A stretch of DNA of 64,000 nucleotides from Rhodococcus sp. B7740 (GCF_000954115.1 NZ_CP010797.1:1116001-1180000); one strand, 5' to 3'. Shown: positions 1 through 9,448, numbered from the stretch's first letter. Numbers and translations: made by a program. Notes: generated from the letters alone by a model not told the origin.

Positions 1-528
1 ACCCCTGGACTGCGTGACCTGCAGGCCGTGGAATCGCTGCGACCGATCCTGGTGGCGGTGCAGTCGGTGGTGACGGTCCCGGTACTGGTCAAGATCGCCC
101 CCGACCTGTCCGACGAGGACATCGACGCCGTGGCCGATCTCGCCGTCGAACTCGGTCTCGACGGGATCGTGGCCACCAACACGACGATCTCCCGCGCCGG
201 TCTGCGCACCGACGCAGAACTGGTTGCCGGAATGGGAGCCGGCGGCCTGTCCGGTGCTCCGTTGGCCGACCGCTCGCTCGAGGTACTGCGACGCCTGTAC
301 CGCCGAGTGGGTACGCATCTGGCGCTGATCTCCGTCGGCGGAATCGAGACCGAGGCGCAGGCATGGGAACGCATCACCGCGGGCGCGTCGCTGGTGCAGG
401 GCTACACCGGGTTCGTCTACGGCGGCCCGCTGTGGATCGAGAACATTCACCGCGGACTGGCCGCTCGGCTCGAGCAACACGGGTTCGCCACGATCGCCGA
501 TGCGGTGGGCTCGGCGAACAAGCCCTGA
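1..528 (+). CDS. pyrD: Dihydroorotate dehydrogenase (quinone), C-terminal part
   Basis: Class 2 dihydroorotate dehydrogenase oxidises dihydroorotate to orotate at the membrane with quinone as acceptor, the fourth step of pyrimidine synthesis. Only the last 175 codons lie in the window; the reading frame is open from base 1 (TPGLRDLQ, a conserved stretch). Visible FMN and substrate elements are [10 protein letters not shown], the TNTT segment, SVGGI and the terminal [10 protein letters not shown] phosphate-binding loop. The missing N-terminal half lies upstream of the window. A perfect hairpin follows the stop codon. Confidence 0.93.
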   Translation, partial: TPGLRDLQAVESLRPILVAVQSVVTVPVLVKIAPDLSDEDIDAVADLAVELGLDGIVATNTTISRAGLRTDAELVAGMGAGGLSGAPLADRSLEVLRRLYRRVGTHLALISVGGIETEAQAWERITAGASLVQGYTGFVYGGPLWIENIHRGLAARLEQHGFATIADAVGSANKP

Positions 529-530
529 AC

Positions 531-567
531 CGTCGGGTGTCGGAAAACGGTTCTCCGACACCCGACG
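531..567. terminator. Hairpin terminator between convergent pyrD and PEBP gene
   Basis: A perfect 14-bp inverted repeat (arms 531-544 and 554-567, 9-base loop) starts 2 bases after the pyrD stop and ends 7 bases before the stop of the convergent gene. There is no T-tract, which is usual for actinobacterial terminators. It could serve both strands. Confidence 0.7.
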
Positions 568-574
568 AACGAGC

Positions 575-1102
575 TCAGGCCTCGTAGATGCCGGTGAGGA
601 CCGCACGACCGATGGCGTGCGAGAACAGATTGAAGCCGAGGTAGGCCGGGGTGGCCGTCTCGTCCACTTCGAGCCGTTCCACGTCCACCGCGTGAACCAC
701 GATGAAGTAGCGATGCGGGCCGTGGCCTGCCGGCGGTGCAGCACCGATGTAGCGGAACAGGCCCGCATCGTTCTTGAGCGTCACCGCAGTGCTGGGCACA
801 CCGGTCCCGCCGTCATCGCCCGCGCCGGACACCAGCGATGTCGTCTCGACGGGGATGTTCGCCACTGCCCAGTGCCAGAAGCCGGACGCCGTCGGCGCGT
901 CGGGATCGTAGACGGTGACAGCGAAGCTCTTGGTGCCCTCGGGGAATCCGGACCAGGACAGCTGCGGGGAGTTGTCGTGCCCACCGGCTCCCATGATTCC
1001 ACTGACCTGCTGAGCGGCCAGTGTCTTGCCGTCCTCGACGTCCTCGGACGTCAACTCGAAGGACGGTAGGTCCGGAAGCGAGTCGTATGGGTTGTACGCC
1101 AC
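575..1102 (-). CDS. YbhB/YbcL family Raf kinase inhibitor-like protein (PEBP)
   Basis: A 175-residue cytoplasmic protein of the phosphatidylethanolamine-binding fold. The ligand-pocket motifs are visible: [15 protein letters not shown] (DPDxP) near residue 70 and [13 protein letters not shown] near residue 130. The bacterial family has no settled biochemical function. The GTG start is preceded by AAAGGA at proper spacing. It lies 16 bases downstream of the M20 peptidase gene on the same strand, so the two are probably co-transcribed. Confidence 0.85.
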   Translation of the reverse strand: MAYNPYDSLPDLPSFELTSEDVEDGKTLAAQQVSGIMGAGGHDNSPQLSWSGFPEGTKSFAVTVYDPDAPTASGFWHWAVANIPVETTSLVSGAGDDGGTGVPSTAVTLKNDAGLFRYIGAAPPAGHGPHRYFIVVHAVDVERLEVDETATPAYLGFNLFSHAIGRAVLTGIYEA

Positions 1103-1118
1103 GATGGTTCCTTTCGTA

Positions 1119-2489
1119 TCAGCTGTGCAGCAAGAAGTGTTCGAGTACCTGTGTACCGAACTCCAACGATTCCACGGGTACTCGTTCGTCGACGCCGTGA
1201 AACAACGCCGCGAAATCCAATTCCGGCGGCAACTTCAGCGGAGCGAAGCCGAAACAGCGAATACCGATGCGCGCGAATGCTTTTGCGTCGGTTCCACCGG
1301 AGAGCATGTACGGAACGGTTCGACCGTTCGGGTCGTGTGCCAACACTGCGTCGTTCATCGCATCGACGAGATCACCGTCGAAGGTGGTCTCGTACGGTTC
1401 CAGTTTCGTGATCCACTCGCGTTCGACGTTCGGGCCGATCAACTCGTCGACCTCCTTCTCGAAGGCCGCCTGCCGGCCCGGCAGCACTCGGCAGTCCACC
1501 ACTGCCGTCGCCGTCTGCGGAATCACGTTGGCCTTATAGCCGGCCGAGAGCATCGTCGGGTTCGCTGTGTCGCGCAGGGTCGCTCCGACGATGCGGGCGA
1601 TGCTGCCGAGCTTGAGCAGGGTGCCGTCGATGTCCGGTGACGTCGGATCGAAATCGAGCCCGGATTCCTCCGACACCGCCTGCAGAAACTGCGAGACCGA
1701 CTCGGTGAGCACCAGCGGGAACGTGTGATTGCCCAGTTTCGCCACTGCTTCGGCCAGGTACGTCACGGCGTTGTCGTCGTGCAGAAACGATCCGTGCCCG
1801 GCTCGCGCCTTCGCCGTCAGCCGCATCCACGCCAGGCTCTTCTCCGCCGTCTCGACCATGTAGAGCCGCTTCTCGGTGCCGTCCGGGCGGGGGACGGTCA
1901 GGGAGAAACCGCCGACCTCGCCGACTGCCTCGGTGACGCCCTCGAACAGGTCCGGTCGGTTGTCGACCAACCAGTGCGATCCGTACTTGCCACCTGCCTC
2001 CTCGTCCGCCAGGAACGCGAACAGTATGTCGCGGGGTGGGACGGTTCCGTTGGACTTGAACTGTCGGGCCAGCGCCAGGGCCATGCCGACCATGTCCTTC
2101 ATGTCCACCGCGCCCCGGCCCCACACGTACCCGTCCTCGACGGCCCCGGAGAACGGATGCACGCTCCAGTCGGCGGGCTCGGCCGGCACGACGTCCAGGT
2201 GTCCGTGGAGCAGCAGCGCGCCGCGAGAGGAGTCCGATCCGCGCAGCCAGGCGAACACGTTTCCTCGACCGGGGGCCCCGGACTCGACGTACTCCGTCTC
2301 GTAGCCCACTTCCTCGAGTTTGCTCGCCACCCACTCGGCACATTCCTTCTCGCCGACCGTGGTGTCGAGCTCCCCCGTGTTCGAGGTATCGAACCGGATG
2401 AGGGAACTGACGAGATCCACGACTTCGTCGAGGGCAACGGTGGCGTCGATATCGGTTGGGTTTCCGGGATTGCTCACATCGTTGGGCAC
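1119..2489 (-). CDS. M20 family metallopeptidase / deacylase
   Basis: A 456-residue di-zinc amidohydrolase of the M20 (ArgE/DapE/acetylornithine deacetylase) superfamily. Metal and catalytic residues are present: HGHLDVVP (H97, D99), GAVDMKD (bridging D129) and ADEEAGG (catalytic E163, metal E164). A C-terminal SGGTDA...FGFAP segment carries the remaining ligand region. The length fits the M20 group containing dipeptidases and N-acyl-amino-acid deacylases, and the substrate cannot be assigned. The GTG start has an AGGA Shine-Dalgarno 8 bases upstream. It heads a two-gene unit with the PEBP gene. Confidence 0.87.
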   Translation of the reverse strand: MPNDVSNPGNPTDIDATVALDEVVDLVSSLIRFDTSNTGELDTTVGEKECAEWVASKLEEVGYETEYVESGAPGRGNVFAWLRGSDSSRGALLLHGHLDVVPAEPADWSVHPFSGAVEDGYVWGRGAVDMKDMVGMALALARQFKSNGTVPPRDILFAFLADEEAGGKYGSHWLVDNRPDLFEGVTEAVGEVGGFSLTVPRPDGTEKRLYMVETAEKSLAWMRLTAKARAGHGSFLHDDNAVTYLAEAVAKLGNHTFPLVLTESVSQFLQAVSEESGLDFDPTSPDIDGTLLKLGSIARIVGATLRDTANPTMLSAGYKANVIPQTATAVVDCRVLPGRQAAFEKEVDELIGPNVEREWITKLEPYETTFDGDLVDAMNDAVLAHDPNGRTVPYMLSGGTDAKAFARIGIRCFGFAPLKLPPELDFAALFHGVDERVPVESLEFGTQVLEHFLLHS

Positions 2490-2562
2490 ACGTCGTTCCT
2501 ACCACCAGAATCCGCTCCGGGCACCATGAGAAACGGCCTCGAGGACGAACTGACGTGGGGAT

Positions 2563-2590
2563 TTGGGTTATCGGGAACCCGTCGGATAAT
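2563..2590 (+). promoter_or_regulatory. Candidate promoter of tRNA-Leu
   Basis: TTGGGT (2563-2568), a 16-base spacer and GATAAT (2585-2590) form a sigma-70-like promoter about 65 bases ahead of the mature tRNA end. The -10 box matches the consensus at 5 of 6 positions and the -35 box is weak. The region lies between the divergent M20 gene and the tRNA. Confidence 0.4.
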
Positions 2591-2654
2591 CTTACGCAGC
2601 ACACAGCGGCCGGCTGTGAAAGCAACAAAAGAATATGCGGCAGCGGTCGCACTT

Positions 2655-2739
2655 GTCCGAGTGGCGGAATGGCAGACGCGCTAGCTTGAGGTGCTAGTGT
2701 CCTATTAACGGACGTGGGGGTTCAAGTCCCCCTCGGACA
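2655..2739 (+). tRNA. tRNA-Leu (anticodon GAG)
   Basis: The acceptor stem GTCCGAG (2655-2661) pairs perfectly with CTCGGAC (2732-2738), followed by the discriminator A. The anticodon stem CTAGC/GCTAG encloses TTGAGGT with GAG at 2688-2690. A long variable arm is present, as expected for a class II leucine tRNA, and the T-arm contains GGGGGTTCAAGTCCCCC. The 3' CCA is not encoded. It reads CTC and CTT codons. Confidence 0.96.
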
Positions 2740-2800
2740 CCGTCTGAAAGATGTAGCCAGACAGAAATTTTCACAGATCTGAGTTGAGACAGACGAAACG

Positions 2801-2831
2801 GACCCTGATTCTTCGGAATCGGGGTCTTTTT
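2801..2831 (+). terminator. Rho-independent terminator after tRNA-Leu
   Basis: An 11-bp stem (2801-2811 with 2816-2826, one G-U pair) has a tight TTCG tetraloop and is followed by TTTTT. It lies 62 bases downstream of the tRNA and ends 54 bases before the SDR gene, separating the two transcripts. Confidence 0.88.
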
Positions 2832-2884
2832 CGTTCTGCACTCGCTCCCTTCGGCTCGAAGGGGCCGATGCTAGGAGACCGACG

Positions 2885-4345
2885 ATGAACGCGATCGACC
2901 CGACCGATCTCGAGACGTGCCTGCGCGTGCTGAAGCAGGCGGCCGAGCTGGACAAGAACCATCCCGATTCGATCGCTGTCCAGCGCGCCTCCGGTGCCAT
3001 GTTCAAGGACCTCAAGCGTGCGCGACGCGTCGCGGCACGCAACGCCGTCAACGCGGCCGACCGCGCCGTCGTCGCCGCCACCGCAACAGGATCCCCGGAC
3101 CGAATCGACGACGAAACAGCAGGCCTCTCCCTGACCTCCCGCGCCGAGGGAGATATCGCAGGCACGCTGATCAAGGCCCGCCCCTGCTACATCTGCAAGC
3201 AGCGCTACACCCACGTCGACTCGTTCTATCACCAGCTGTGCCCGGAGTGTGCGACGCTCAACCGCGGCAAGCGCAACGCTCGAACCGACCTGTCCGGACG
3301 CCGGGCGTTGCTGACCGGCGGGCGAGCGAAGATCGGTATGTACATCGCTCTTCGACTGCTCCGCGACGGTGCCCACACCACGATCACCACTCGCTTCCCG
3401 AACGATGCCGTACGTCGCTTCGCCGCGATGGACGACAGCGATCAGTGGCTGCACCGTCTGCGCGTCGTCGGTATCGATCTTCGCGATCCGGCTCAGGTGG
3501 TGGCACTTGCCGACTCCGTCGCCGCCGAGGGGCCTCTGGACATCCTGATCAACAACGCCGCTCAGACCGTCAAACGCTCCCCCGGTTCCTACAGTGCACT
3601 GGCCGATGCGGAAGCCGAACCATTGCCCGCCGCCCTGACCGAGGGGGCAGGACCGCAGCGAATCACGTTCGGCAAGACCAGCGATGCGCACCCCGCGTCA
3701 CTGGCGAGTTCGTTGCCCGCCACGGCGATCGGCGGCCGATCGACTGCTGCCCTGAGCGCGGACGACGTGGCCTCCCTCGCCATGGTCGCCGGCTCGGTCA
3801 CGGCCGAGAGGATCGAGAGCGGGCTCGCCATCGACGCCGGGGGTCTGGTACCCGATCTCGCCGAGACCAACAGCTGGATCCACACCGTCGAGCAGGTCGA
3901 CCCGGTGGAACTGCTCGAGGTGCAGCTCTGCAATTCCGTCGCACCCTTCATCCTGGTCTCGCGGCTCCGCACCGCGATGGAGGCCTCCGACGCTCGACGA
4001 AAGTACGTCGTCAACGTCTCCGCCATGGAGGGCCAGTTCGGCCGCGCATACAAGGGGCCGGGCCATCCCCACACCAACATGGCCAAGGCCGCGCTGAACA
4101 TGCTGACGCGCACCAGCGCGAAGGAGATGCTCGACAGCGGAATCCTGATGACCGCCGTCGACACCGGCTGGATCACCGACGAACGGCCGCACCCCACCAA
4201 GATGCGGCTCGCCGACGAGGGTTTTCATGCTCCACTCGACCTGGTCGACGGGGCCGCGCGGGTGTACGACCCGATCGTCCAGGGAGAGCTCGGAAACGAC
4301 CTGTACGGCTCGTTCCTCAAGGATTATCAGCCCTCACCCTGGTGA
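2885..4345 (+). CDS. SDR-like protein with N-terminal CxxC-CxxC (zinc-ribbon-like) module
   Basis: A 486-residue protein. Residues 1-95 form an Ala/Arg-rich helical region. Residues 101-122 hold CYIC...CPEC, a likely zinc ribbon. From residue 137 there is a short-chain dehydrogenase Rossmann fold: TGGRAKIG nucleotide loop (144-151) and NNAAQT (223-228). A roughly 90-residue insertion (about 230-330) precedes NVSAMEG (S379) and TNMAK (397-401). The catalytic lysine is retained as K401, but the YxxxK tyrosine position is Thr397. Classical SDRs are about 250 residues, so this is a divergent, extended member. Its substrate is unknown and it may not work as a normal dehydrogenase. It is probably monocistronic. 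Confidence 0.75.
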   Translation: MNAIDPTDLETCLRVLKQAAELDKNHPDSIAVQRASGAMFKDLKRARRVAARNAVNAADRAVVAATATGSPDRIDDETAGLSLTSRAEGDIAGTLIKARPCYICKQRYTHVDSFYHQLCPECATLNRGKRNARTDLSGRRALLTGGRAKIGMYIALRLLRDGAHTTITTRFPNDAVRRFAAMDDSDQWLHRLRVVGIDLRDPAQVVALADSVAAEGPLDILINNAAQTVKRSPGSYSALADAEAEPLPAALTEGAGPQRITFGKTSDAHPASLASSLPATAIGGRSTAALSADDVASLAMVAGSVTAERIESGLAIDAGGLVPDLAETNSWIHTVEQVDPVELLEVQLCNSVAPFILVSRLRTAMEASDARRKYVVNVSAMEGQFGRAYKGPGHPHTNMAKAALNMLTRTSAKEMLDSGILMTAVDTGWITDERPHPTKMRLADEGFHAPLDLVDGAARVYDPIVQGELGNDLYGSFLKDYQPSPW

Positions 4346-4450
4346 TTTTCGCGTGCGTCCCCCTCGGCGAACGCGTACTGCGATACTCGTAACTCGAAGT
4401 CGTTGCGCGTGAGCGAACGGCCCATCTTCACGCACCGATAGGCGGTCACC

Positions 4451-5947
4451 ATGGGCGAGGACGTCGAGCGCCGTAAGTTCACCAGGCAGGATCGGCACGA
4501 GTTCCGCCAGAAGGTCCAGGACTGTCTCGATGCCCTGGCGGTCATGTTGGCCGACGAGACCTTCCACGTCGGTGAACCGCAGATCGGCATGGAGATCGAG
4601 CTCAATCTCGTCGACGACGACATGGAGCCGTCGATGGCCAACGCCGCCGTGCTCGACGCCATCGCCGACCCCGACTATCAAACCGAGCTCGGACAGTTCA
4701 ACATCGAGATCAACGTCGACCCTCGGCCACTGCGCGGTGCCTCCATCGCCGAGTTGGAGACGGACCTGCGCAGATCGCTGAATGCGGCGGACGAACGCGC
4801 CCGCACCTCCGGTAGCCGTCTGGCCATGATCGGCATGCTCCCGACTCTGGACGAGGAACACTTCGAGCACCGGTGGCTCTCGGCGAATCCACGCTACGAC
4901 CTGCTCAATCAACAGATCTTCGCCGCGCGCGGTGAAGACATCGAACTGAAGATCGGTGGAGTGCGGCTGCCCGGTGCCGCTGCCGCCGAGGACCTCGACA
5001 TCGTGACCGACACGATCCTGCCCGAGGCAGCCTGCACGTCGGTTCAGCTCCACCTGCAGGTGGCTCCGGACGAGTTCGCATCGTATTGGAATGCAGCGCA
5101 AGCTCTTTCGGGCGTACAGGTGGCGCTCGCCGCCAACTCGCCGTTCTTCGCCGGTCGCGCGCTGTGGCACGAGACTCGTATCCCGTTGTTCGAGCAGGCC
5201 ACCGACACCAGGCCGCAGGAGCTCAAGAATCAGGGAGTCCGACCACGGGTGTGGTTCGGCGAACGGTGGATCACCTCGATCTTCGATCTGTTCGAGGAGA
5301 ATTCGCGCTACTTCCCTGCGTTGCTTCCCGTCTGCAGCGAGGAGGACCCCAAAGCTGCGCTGGCCGAGGGCAAGACACCGTCACTGTCCGAACTGCGCAT
5401 GCACAACGGAACCGTCTACCGGTGGAACCGACCGATCTACGACCGGTCCGGAGACGGCCACCACATTCGGCTCGAGAATCGTGTCCTCCCGGCCGGACCG
5501 TCGGTGGTGGACACCCTCGCCGACGCGGCGTTCTACTACGGAACCGTCCGCGCACTGGCCGATGCAGACCGCCCGCTGTGGTCCCAGATGTCGTTCGACG
5601 CGGCCGAGGAGAACGTGCACTCCGCCGCCCGCGGCGGGTTCGATTCGATGCTCTACTGGCCCGAGGTGGGCTGGGTGAGTCCGCAGGAACTGGTGCTGCG
5701 CCGGCTGCTGCCACTGGCCGACGCCGGACTGGCCGCGTACGGCGTCGACGCGCCGGTCCGCGACCGCTATCTCGGGGTGATCGAAGCGCGGTGCCTGGCC
5801 AAGCAGTCCGGCTCGGTGTGGCAGCGCAACGCCGTCGTCGCCCGTGAACGCGCCGGTGAGAAGCGCGATCGCGCCCTCGCCGGAATGCTCGGCGATTACG
5901 TCACCCTCATGAACGCCGGAGAACCCGTGCACACCTGGACGAACTGA
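4451..5947 (+). CDS. Glutamate-cysteine ligase family protein
   Basis: A 498-residue protein of the carboxylate-amine/glutamate-cysteine ligase superfamily. The ATP/metal motif GMEIELN (E48, E50) and the GQFNIEINVDPRP segment near residue 82 are typical, as is RLENRVLPAGPS further on. The family makes gamma-glutamyl or related amide bonds with ATP. Mycolata use mycothiol rather than glutathione as main thiol, so glutathione synthesis should not be assumed. The length exceeds the short YbdK-type ligases. The ribosome-binding site before the ATG is weak. The gene lies between unrelated genes. Confidence 0.75.
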   Translation: MGEDVERRKFTRQDRHEFRQKVQDCLDALAVMLADETFHVGEPQIGMEIELNLVDDDMEPSMANAAVLDAIADPDYQTELGQFNIEINVDPRPLRGASIAELETDLRRSLNAADERARTSGSRLAMIGMLPTLDEEHFEHRWLSANPRYDLLNQQIFAARGEDIELKIGGVRLPGAAAAEDLDIVTDTILPEAACTSVQLHLQVAPDEFASYWNAAQALSGVQVALAANSPFFAGRALWHETRIPLFEQATDTRPQELKNQGVRPRVWFGERWITSIFDLFEENSRYFPALLPVCSEEDPKAALAEGKTPSLSELRMHNGTVYRWNRPIYDRSGDGHHIRLENRVLPAGPSVVDTLADAAFYYGTVRALADADRPLWSQMSFDAAEENVHSAARGGFDSMLYWPEVGWVSPQELVLRRLLPLADAGLAAYGVDAPVRDRYLGVIEARCLAKQSGSVWQRNAVVARERAGEKRDRALAGMLGDYVTLMNAGEPVHTWTN

Positions 5948-5991
5948 CGGCGCGTCGACTCACGGGGGTGACCCGCGTTAGTGTCGCTGGT

Positions 5992-7257
5992 ATGAACTCG
6001 CCAGCATCCGACTCGACCGTCGGCCCCGATCGCACTCACGACATCGTCGTCTACGGCGTCACCGGCTTCGTCGGGAAACTGACGGCGAAATACCTCGCCG
6101 AGCATGCACCGGCCGACACCCGGATCGCCCTCGCCGGGCGCTCGACGGCGCGGGTGGAGGCCGCCAGGAACGAACTGGGCTCGAGGGCTCAGCAGTGGTC
6201 CGTTCTCGAGGCCGACGCCACCGACGTCGCATCGCTCGAGGCCATGGCCCGATCGACCCGAGTCGTCATCACCACGGTCGGCCCCTACGCCAAGTACGGC
6301 CTGGAATTGGCGACGGCGTGCGCCGAGGCCGGGACGGACTACGTCGACCTCACCGGCGAGGTGCTGTTCGCTCGCGAGAGCATCGACACCAATCACGAGA
6401 TCGCTCAGCGCACCGGGGCCCGCATCGTCCACTCGTGCGGCTTCGATTCCATCCCGTCCGACATCGGCGTACACGCCCTGTACGAGGCCGTGACCGCGGA
6501 CAACGCCGGGGAGCTGACCGACACGACCCTGGTGGTCACGTCGATGTCCGGTGGGGTCAGCGGTGGCACCATCGACTCGCTGCGTGGGCAGATCGAGGCG
6601 ATGAAGAAGGACAAGCGGGCCCGACGCATCGCCGCGCGGCCGTACTCGCTCAGCCCCGATCGCGGCCTCGAGCCGCAGCTCGGTCGCCAACTCGACACCG
6701 TGCTGATCGACGGCAAGAAGATCGACCCGAGCCTGCGCGGTTGGAAAGCACCGTTCGTGATGGCCTCGTACAACACACGAGTCGTCCGGCGGACCAACGC
6801 ACTTCGCGACTGGGCATACGGAAAGCAGTTCCGCTACAGCGAGGTGATGAGTGTCGGCTCGTCGTTCGCCAGCCCCGTCCTCGCCGGTGCTCTGTCGGCT
6901 GGGCTTTTCGTCGGCGTGTCCGCGATGACCGTGCTTCCGGGCAAGGTGCTCGATCGCATTCTGCCCAAGCCGGGCACCGGCCCCAGTGAAAAAGCGCGCG
7001 AGAAGGGACATTTCACGGTCGACCTGTACACCCTCACCACATCGGGGGCTCGCTACCGGGCCCGGGTCAAGGCCTCGGGAGATCCCGGCTACAAGGCCAC
7101 CGCAGTCATGCTGGCCGAGTCGGCACTCGCACTCGTGCACGGCGGTGACGCCCTGCCGAAGGCCAGCGGAGTCCTCACTCCGGCCACTGCGATCGGCGAC
7201 GTCCTCGTGGACCGTCTCAATGCTGCCGGTATGGAGATCTGGGCCGAACGGAACTGA
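5992..7257 (+). CDS. Saccharopine dehydrogenase family / trans-acting enoyl reductase-like protein
   Basis: A 421-residue oxidoreductase with an N-terminal NAD(P)-binding Rossmann motif (VVYGVTGFVGKL) and a hydrophobic segment near residue 300 (SPVLAGALSAGLFVGVSAMTVL). This matches the mycobacterial saccharopine-dehydrogenase-like/trans-acting enoyl reductase family, some of whose members act in cell-wall lipid synthesis. I chose ATG 5992 over the in-frame GTG at 5968 because TAGTGT (5980-5985) ends 6 bases before it, the leaderless pattern. The substrate is unknown. Confidence 0.8.
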   Translation: MNSPASDSTVGPDRTHDIVVYGVTGFVGKLTAKYLAEHAPADTRIALAGRSTARVEAARNELGSRAQQWSVLEADATDVASLEAMARSTRVVITTVGPYAKYGLELATACAEAGTDYVDLTGEVLFARESIDTNHEIAQRTGARIVHSCGFDSIPSDIGVHALYEAVTADNAGELTDTTLVVTSMSGGVSGGTIDSLRGQIEAMKKDKRARRIAARPYSLSPDRGLEPQLGRQLDTVLIDGKKIDPSLRGWKAPFVMASYNTRVVRRTNALRDWAYGKQFRYSEVMSVGSSFASPVLAGALSAGLFVGVSAMTVLPGKVLDRILPKPGTGPSEKAREKGHFTVDLYTLTTSGARYRARVKASGDPGYKATAVMLAESALALVHGGDALPKASGVLTPATAIGDVLVDRLNAAGMEIWAERN

Positions 7258-7267
7258 TCGACTCCCG

Positions 7268-8773
7268 CTACGACCGCGCGGAGGCCGAGGAGACCTCGGA
7301 ATAGAGCTCCTTGGCTTCCTCGGTCGAGTCGACCTGTGGCGGTGAGCCTTCCAGAGGTTGGGTGGCGGACTCGCGCAGGAATCCGACGGCGACGAGGCCG
7401 ACGAGACCGCTCACGACGAGGTAGTACGCAGGGATCATCGGGCTACCGGTCGAGCTGACCAACGCCGAGGTCACCAACGGCGTCGTACCCCCGAAGATCG
7501 ACACGGACAGGTTGAAGCCGATCGACAGCGCCGCGTAACGAATCCGGGTGGGAAACAGGGCCGGTAGCGTCGATGCGCTCGGCGCCGCGAAACAGACCAG
7601 AACGAGGCCGAGGAGCAAGCACGCGATCAGCGGACCCAACCACCCGCTACTGCGCAGGAGCAAGAAGCAGGGCACGGCGAGAACGATCTGCCCGACGGCA
7701 CCGAAGACGAACACCGGTTTGCGGCCGATTCGGTCGGTGAGCCTGCCGACACCCACGATGACGCTCACCACGACGACCATCGCCGACAGGACGAGCAAGT
7801 CCGCACTGAGCTGACTTCGACCGACGACCTCGGTGAAGTACGTGGGTAGATACGACGTCACCATGTAGTTGGTCACGTTGTACAACAACACGATTCCCAT
7901 GCAGATCAACAGCGCTCGCCAATGATCGGTGAAGATCTTCCCGATCGCCCTCCGGCCGCTCTCCTGCGCCTTGACCTTGTTGTCGTGTTCGTCGAGTTGC
8001 TTGCGGAACGCGGGCGTGTCTTCCAGCTTGAGCCGCAGGTACAGCCCGATCAGCCCCATCGGACCCGCGACGAAGAACGGTATGCGCCAACCCCATTCGA
8101 TCATGGTGGCGTCGCCCAACACCGCGTTGAGGATCGTCACCAGGCCCGAGCCCATCGCGTAGCCGACGAAGGTGCCGAAGTCGAGCCAACTTCCGAGGAA
8201 CCCGCGCCGCTTGTCGGGTGAATATTCTGCGATGAACGTCGTTGCACCGCCGTATTCACCACCGGTGGAGAAGCCCTGGACCAAGCGGGCGACGAGCAGC
8301 AGAATCGGTGCCCAGATGCCGATGGTCGCGTAACTGGGGATGAGGCCGACAGCCAGAGTGCCGATCGCCATCATGATCATGGTGGCGGCCAATACCTTCT
8401 GCCGACCGATCCGGTCACCGAGCGGCCCGAAGAACAGGCCGCCGAGCGGACGAACGACGAACGCTGCCGCGAACGTGGCGAACGTCGAGATGAGTTGCAC
8501 CGCAGGCGTGGCATCGGGATAGAACACCTTGCCCAACGTTGCCGCCAGATAGCCGTACACACCGAAGTCGAACCACTCCATCGTGTTGCCGAGAGCAGCT
8601 GCCGAGACGGCGCGCTTGAGCATCGGCTGATCGACCACAGTGATGCTCCCCTCCGAGAGCGCCGGCTTCGTGCGCATCCGTTTCGAGAACGCAACGCGGC
8701 GAAGATGCTGGACGTGGCGGCGTCCCCATGTGGCCTGCTCTCGGCCGGGTTCGAGACTGGGCACTGATGTCAT
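7268..8773 (-). CDS. MFS transporter, metabolite:H+ symporter (MHS) type
   Basis: A 501-residue major facilitator. It has an N-terminal cytosolic stretch of about 50 residues, then GNTMEWFDFGVYGYLA, the hallmark of the MHS family (ProP, KgtP, ShiA). The cytoplasmic loop FFGPLGDRIGRQKVL and the second-half loop GRLTDRIGRKPVF are visible, with about 12 hydrophobic segments. Likely substrates of the family are organic acids, proline or betaine, or shikimate, and none can be fixed here. Its promoter carries a palindrome, suggesting a dedicated regulator. It is convergent with the reductase gene, 10 bases apart. Confidence 0.88.
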   Translation of the reverse strand: MTSVPSLEPGREQATWGRRHVQHLRRVAFSKRMRTKPALSEGSITVVDQPMLKRAVSAAALGNTMEWFDFGVYGYLAATLGKVFYPDATPAVQLISTFATFAAAFVVRPLGGLFFGPLGDRIGRQKVLAATMIMMAIGTLAVGLIPSYATIGIWAPILLLVARLVQGFSTGGEYGGATTFIAEYSPDKRRGFLGSWLDFGTFVGYAMGSGLVTILNAVLGDATMIEWGWRIPFFVAGPMGLIGLYLRLKLEDTPAFRKQLDEHDNKVKAQESGRRAIGKIFTDHWRALLICMGIVLLYNVTNYMVTSYLPTYFTEVVGRSQLSADLLVLSAMVVVVSVIVGVGRLTDRIGRKPVFVFGAVGQIVLAVPCFLLLRSSGWLGPLIACLLLGLVLVCFAAPSASTLPALFPTRIRYAALSIGFNLSVSIFGGTTPLVTSALVSSTGSPMIPAYYLVVSGLVGLVAVGFLRESATQPLEGSPPQVDSTEEAKELYSEVSSASARS

Positions 8774-8780
8774 TCGTACA

Positions 8781-8810
8781 ACGTTAGCCAGACAAACGAT
8801 TCGTTTTCAA
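8781..8810 (-). promoter_or_regulatory. Promoter with palindromic operator for the MHS transporter
   Basis: On the minus strand TTGAAA (8805-8810), an 18-base spacer and TAACGT (8781-8786) precede the ATG by 7 bases, so the mRNA should be leaderless or nearly so. The spacer contains AAACGATTCGTTT (8794-8806), a perfect 13-bp inverted repeat placed to block RNA polymerase, which suggests repressor control. Confidence 0.55.
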
Positions 8811-8977
8811 ACGACTGCTGTGCAGATCGACGCACACACTCGGGCGAATGCCCAGGTGAACGCGCGCAACGACGAATGTGCCACACCGCCTTGGTAATCG
8901 AGGCATTACGGTCAATGCGGACAACGGTTTCCGCGGCGGATTGTCACCGAACGGGCGGGTACTGGCACGATGGACCA

Positions 8978-9448
8978 GTGCCGAACCACGATTACGGACT
9001 CACGCTGAACTGGACGGGCAACCGCGGTGCCGGGACCACCGGTGCCGCAGCCTACGACCGCGATCACATCGTGTCGGCGCCCGGGAAACCCGACCTCCAC
9101 GCGAGCTCCGATCCGAGCTTCCGCGGCAATCCCGAACGCTGGAATCCCGAGGAGATGCTCGTCGCCTCGCTGTCCAGTTGCCACATGCTCTGGTACCTCG
9201 GACTCGCGGCCGCATCCGGAGTGGTGGTCACCGAATACACCGACTCCCCCACCGGAGTGATGACCGAGCAATCCGATGGTTCGGGTCAGTTCGTCGAGGT
9301 CACCCTGGCTCCGGTCGTGACCGTTGTCGACCCGTCGATGGTGCCGCGCGCCGAGAAACTGCACGCGTCCGCGTCGTCGAAGTGCTTCATCGCGCGATCG
9401 GTCAACTTCCCGGTGCGGCACACCCCGACGACCGAGGTCGCATCGTGA
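8978..9448 (+). CDS. OsmC family peroxiredoxin-like protein
   Basis: A 156-residue OsmC/Ohr-fold protein. The two family cysteines are present in SLSSCHMLWYL and SSKCFIARSVN. The NPEEMLVASLSSCH signature is strong. Family members reduce organic or fatty-acid hydroperoxides in the cytoplasm. The frame is open upstream to 8876, but family similarity begins at VPNHDYGLTLNW, so the GTG at 8978 is preferred. Its stop overlaps the start of the nucleoside hydrolase gene (GTGA), so the two are translationally coupled. Confidence 0.85.
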   Translation: MPNHDYGLTLNWTGNRGAGTTGAAAYDRDHIVSAPGKPDLHASSDPSFRGNPERWNPEEMLVASLSSCHMLWYLGLAAASGVVVTEYTDSPTGVMTEQSDGSGQFVEVTLAPVVTVVDPSMVPRAEKLHASASSKCFIARSVNFPVRHTPTTEVAS

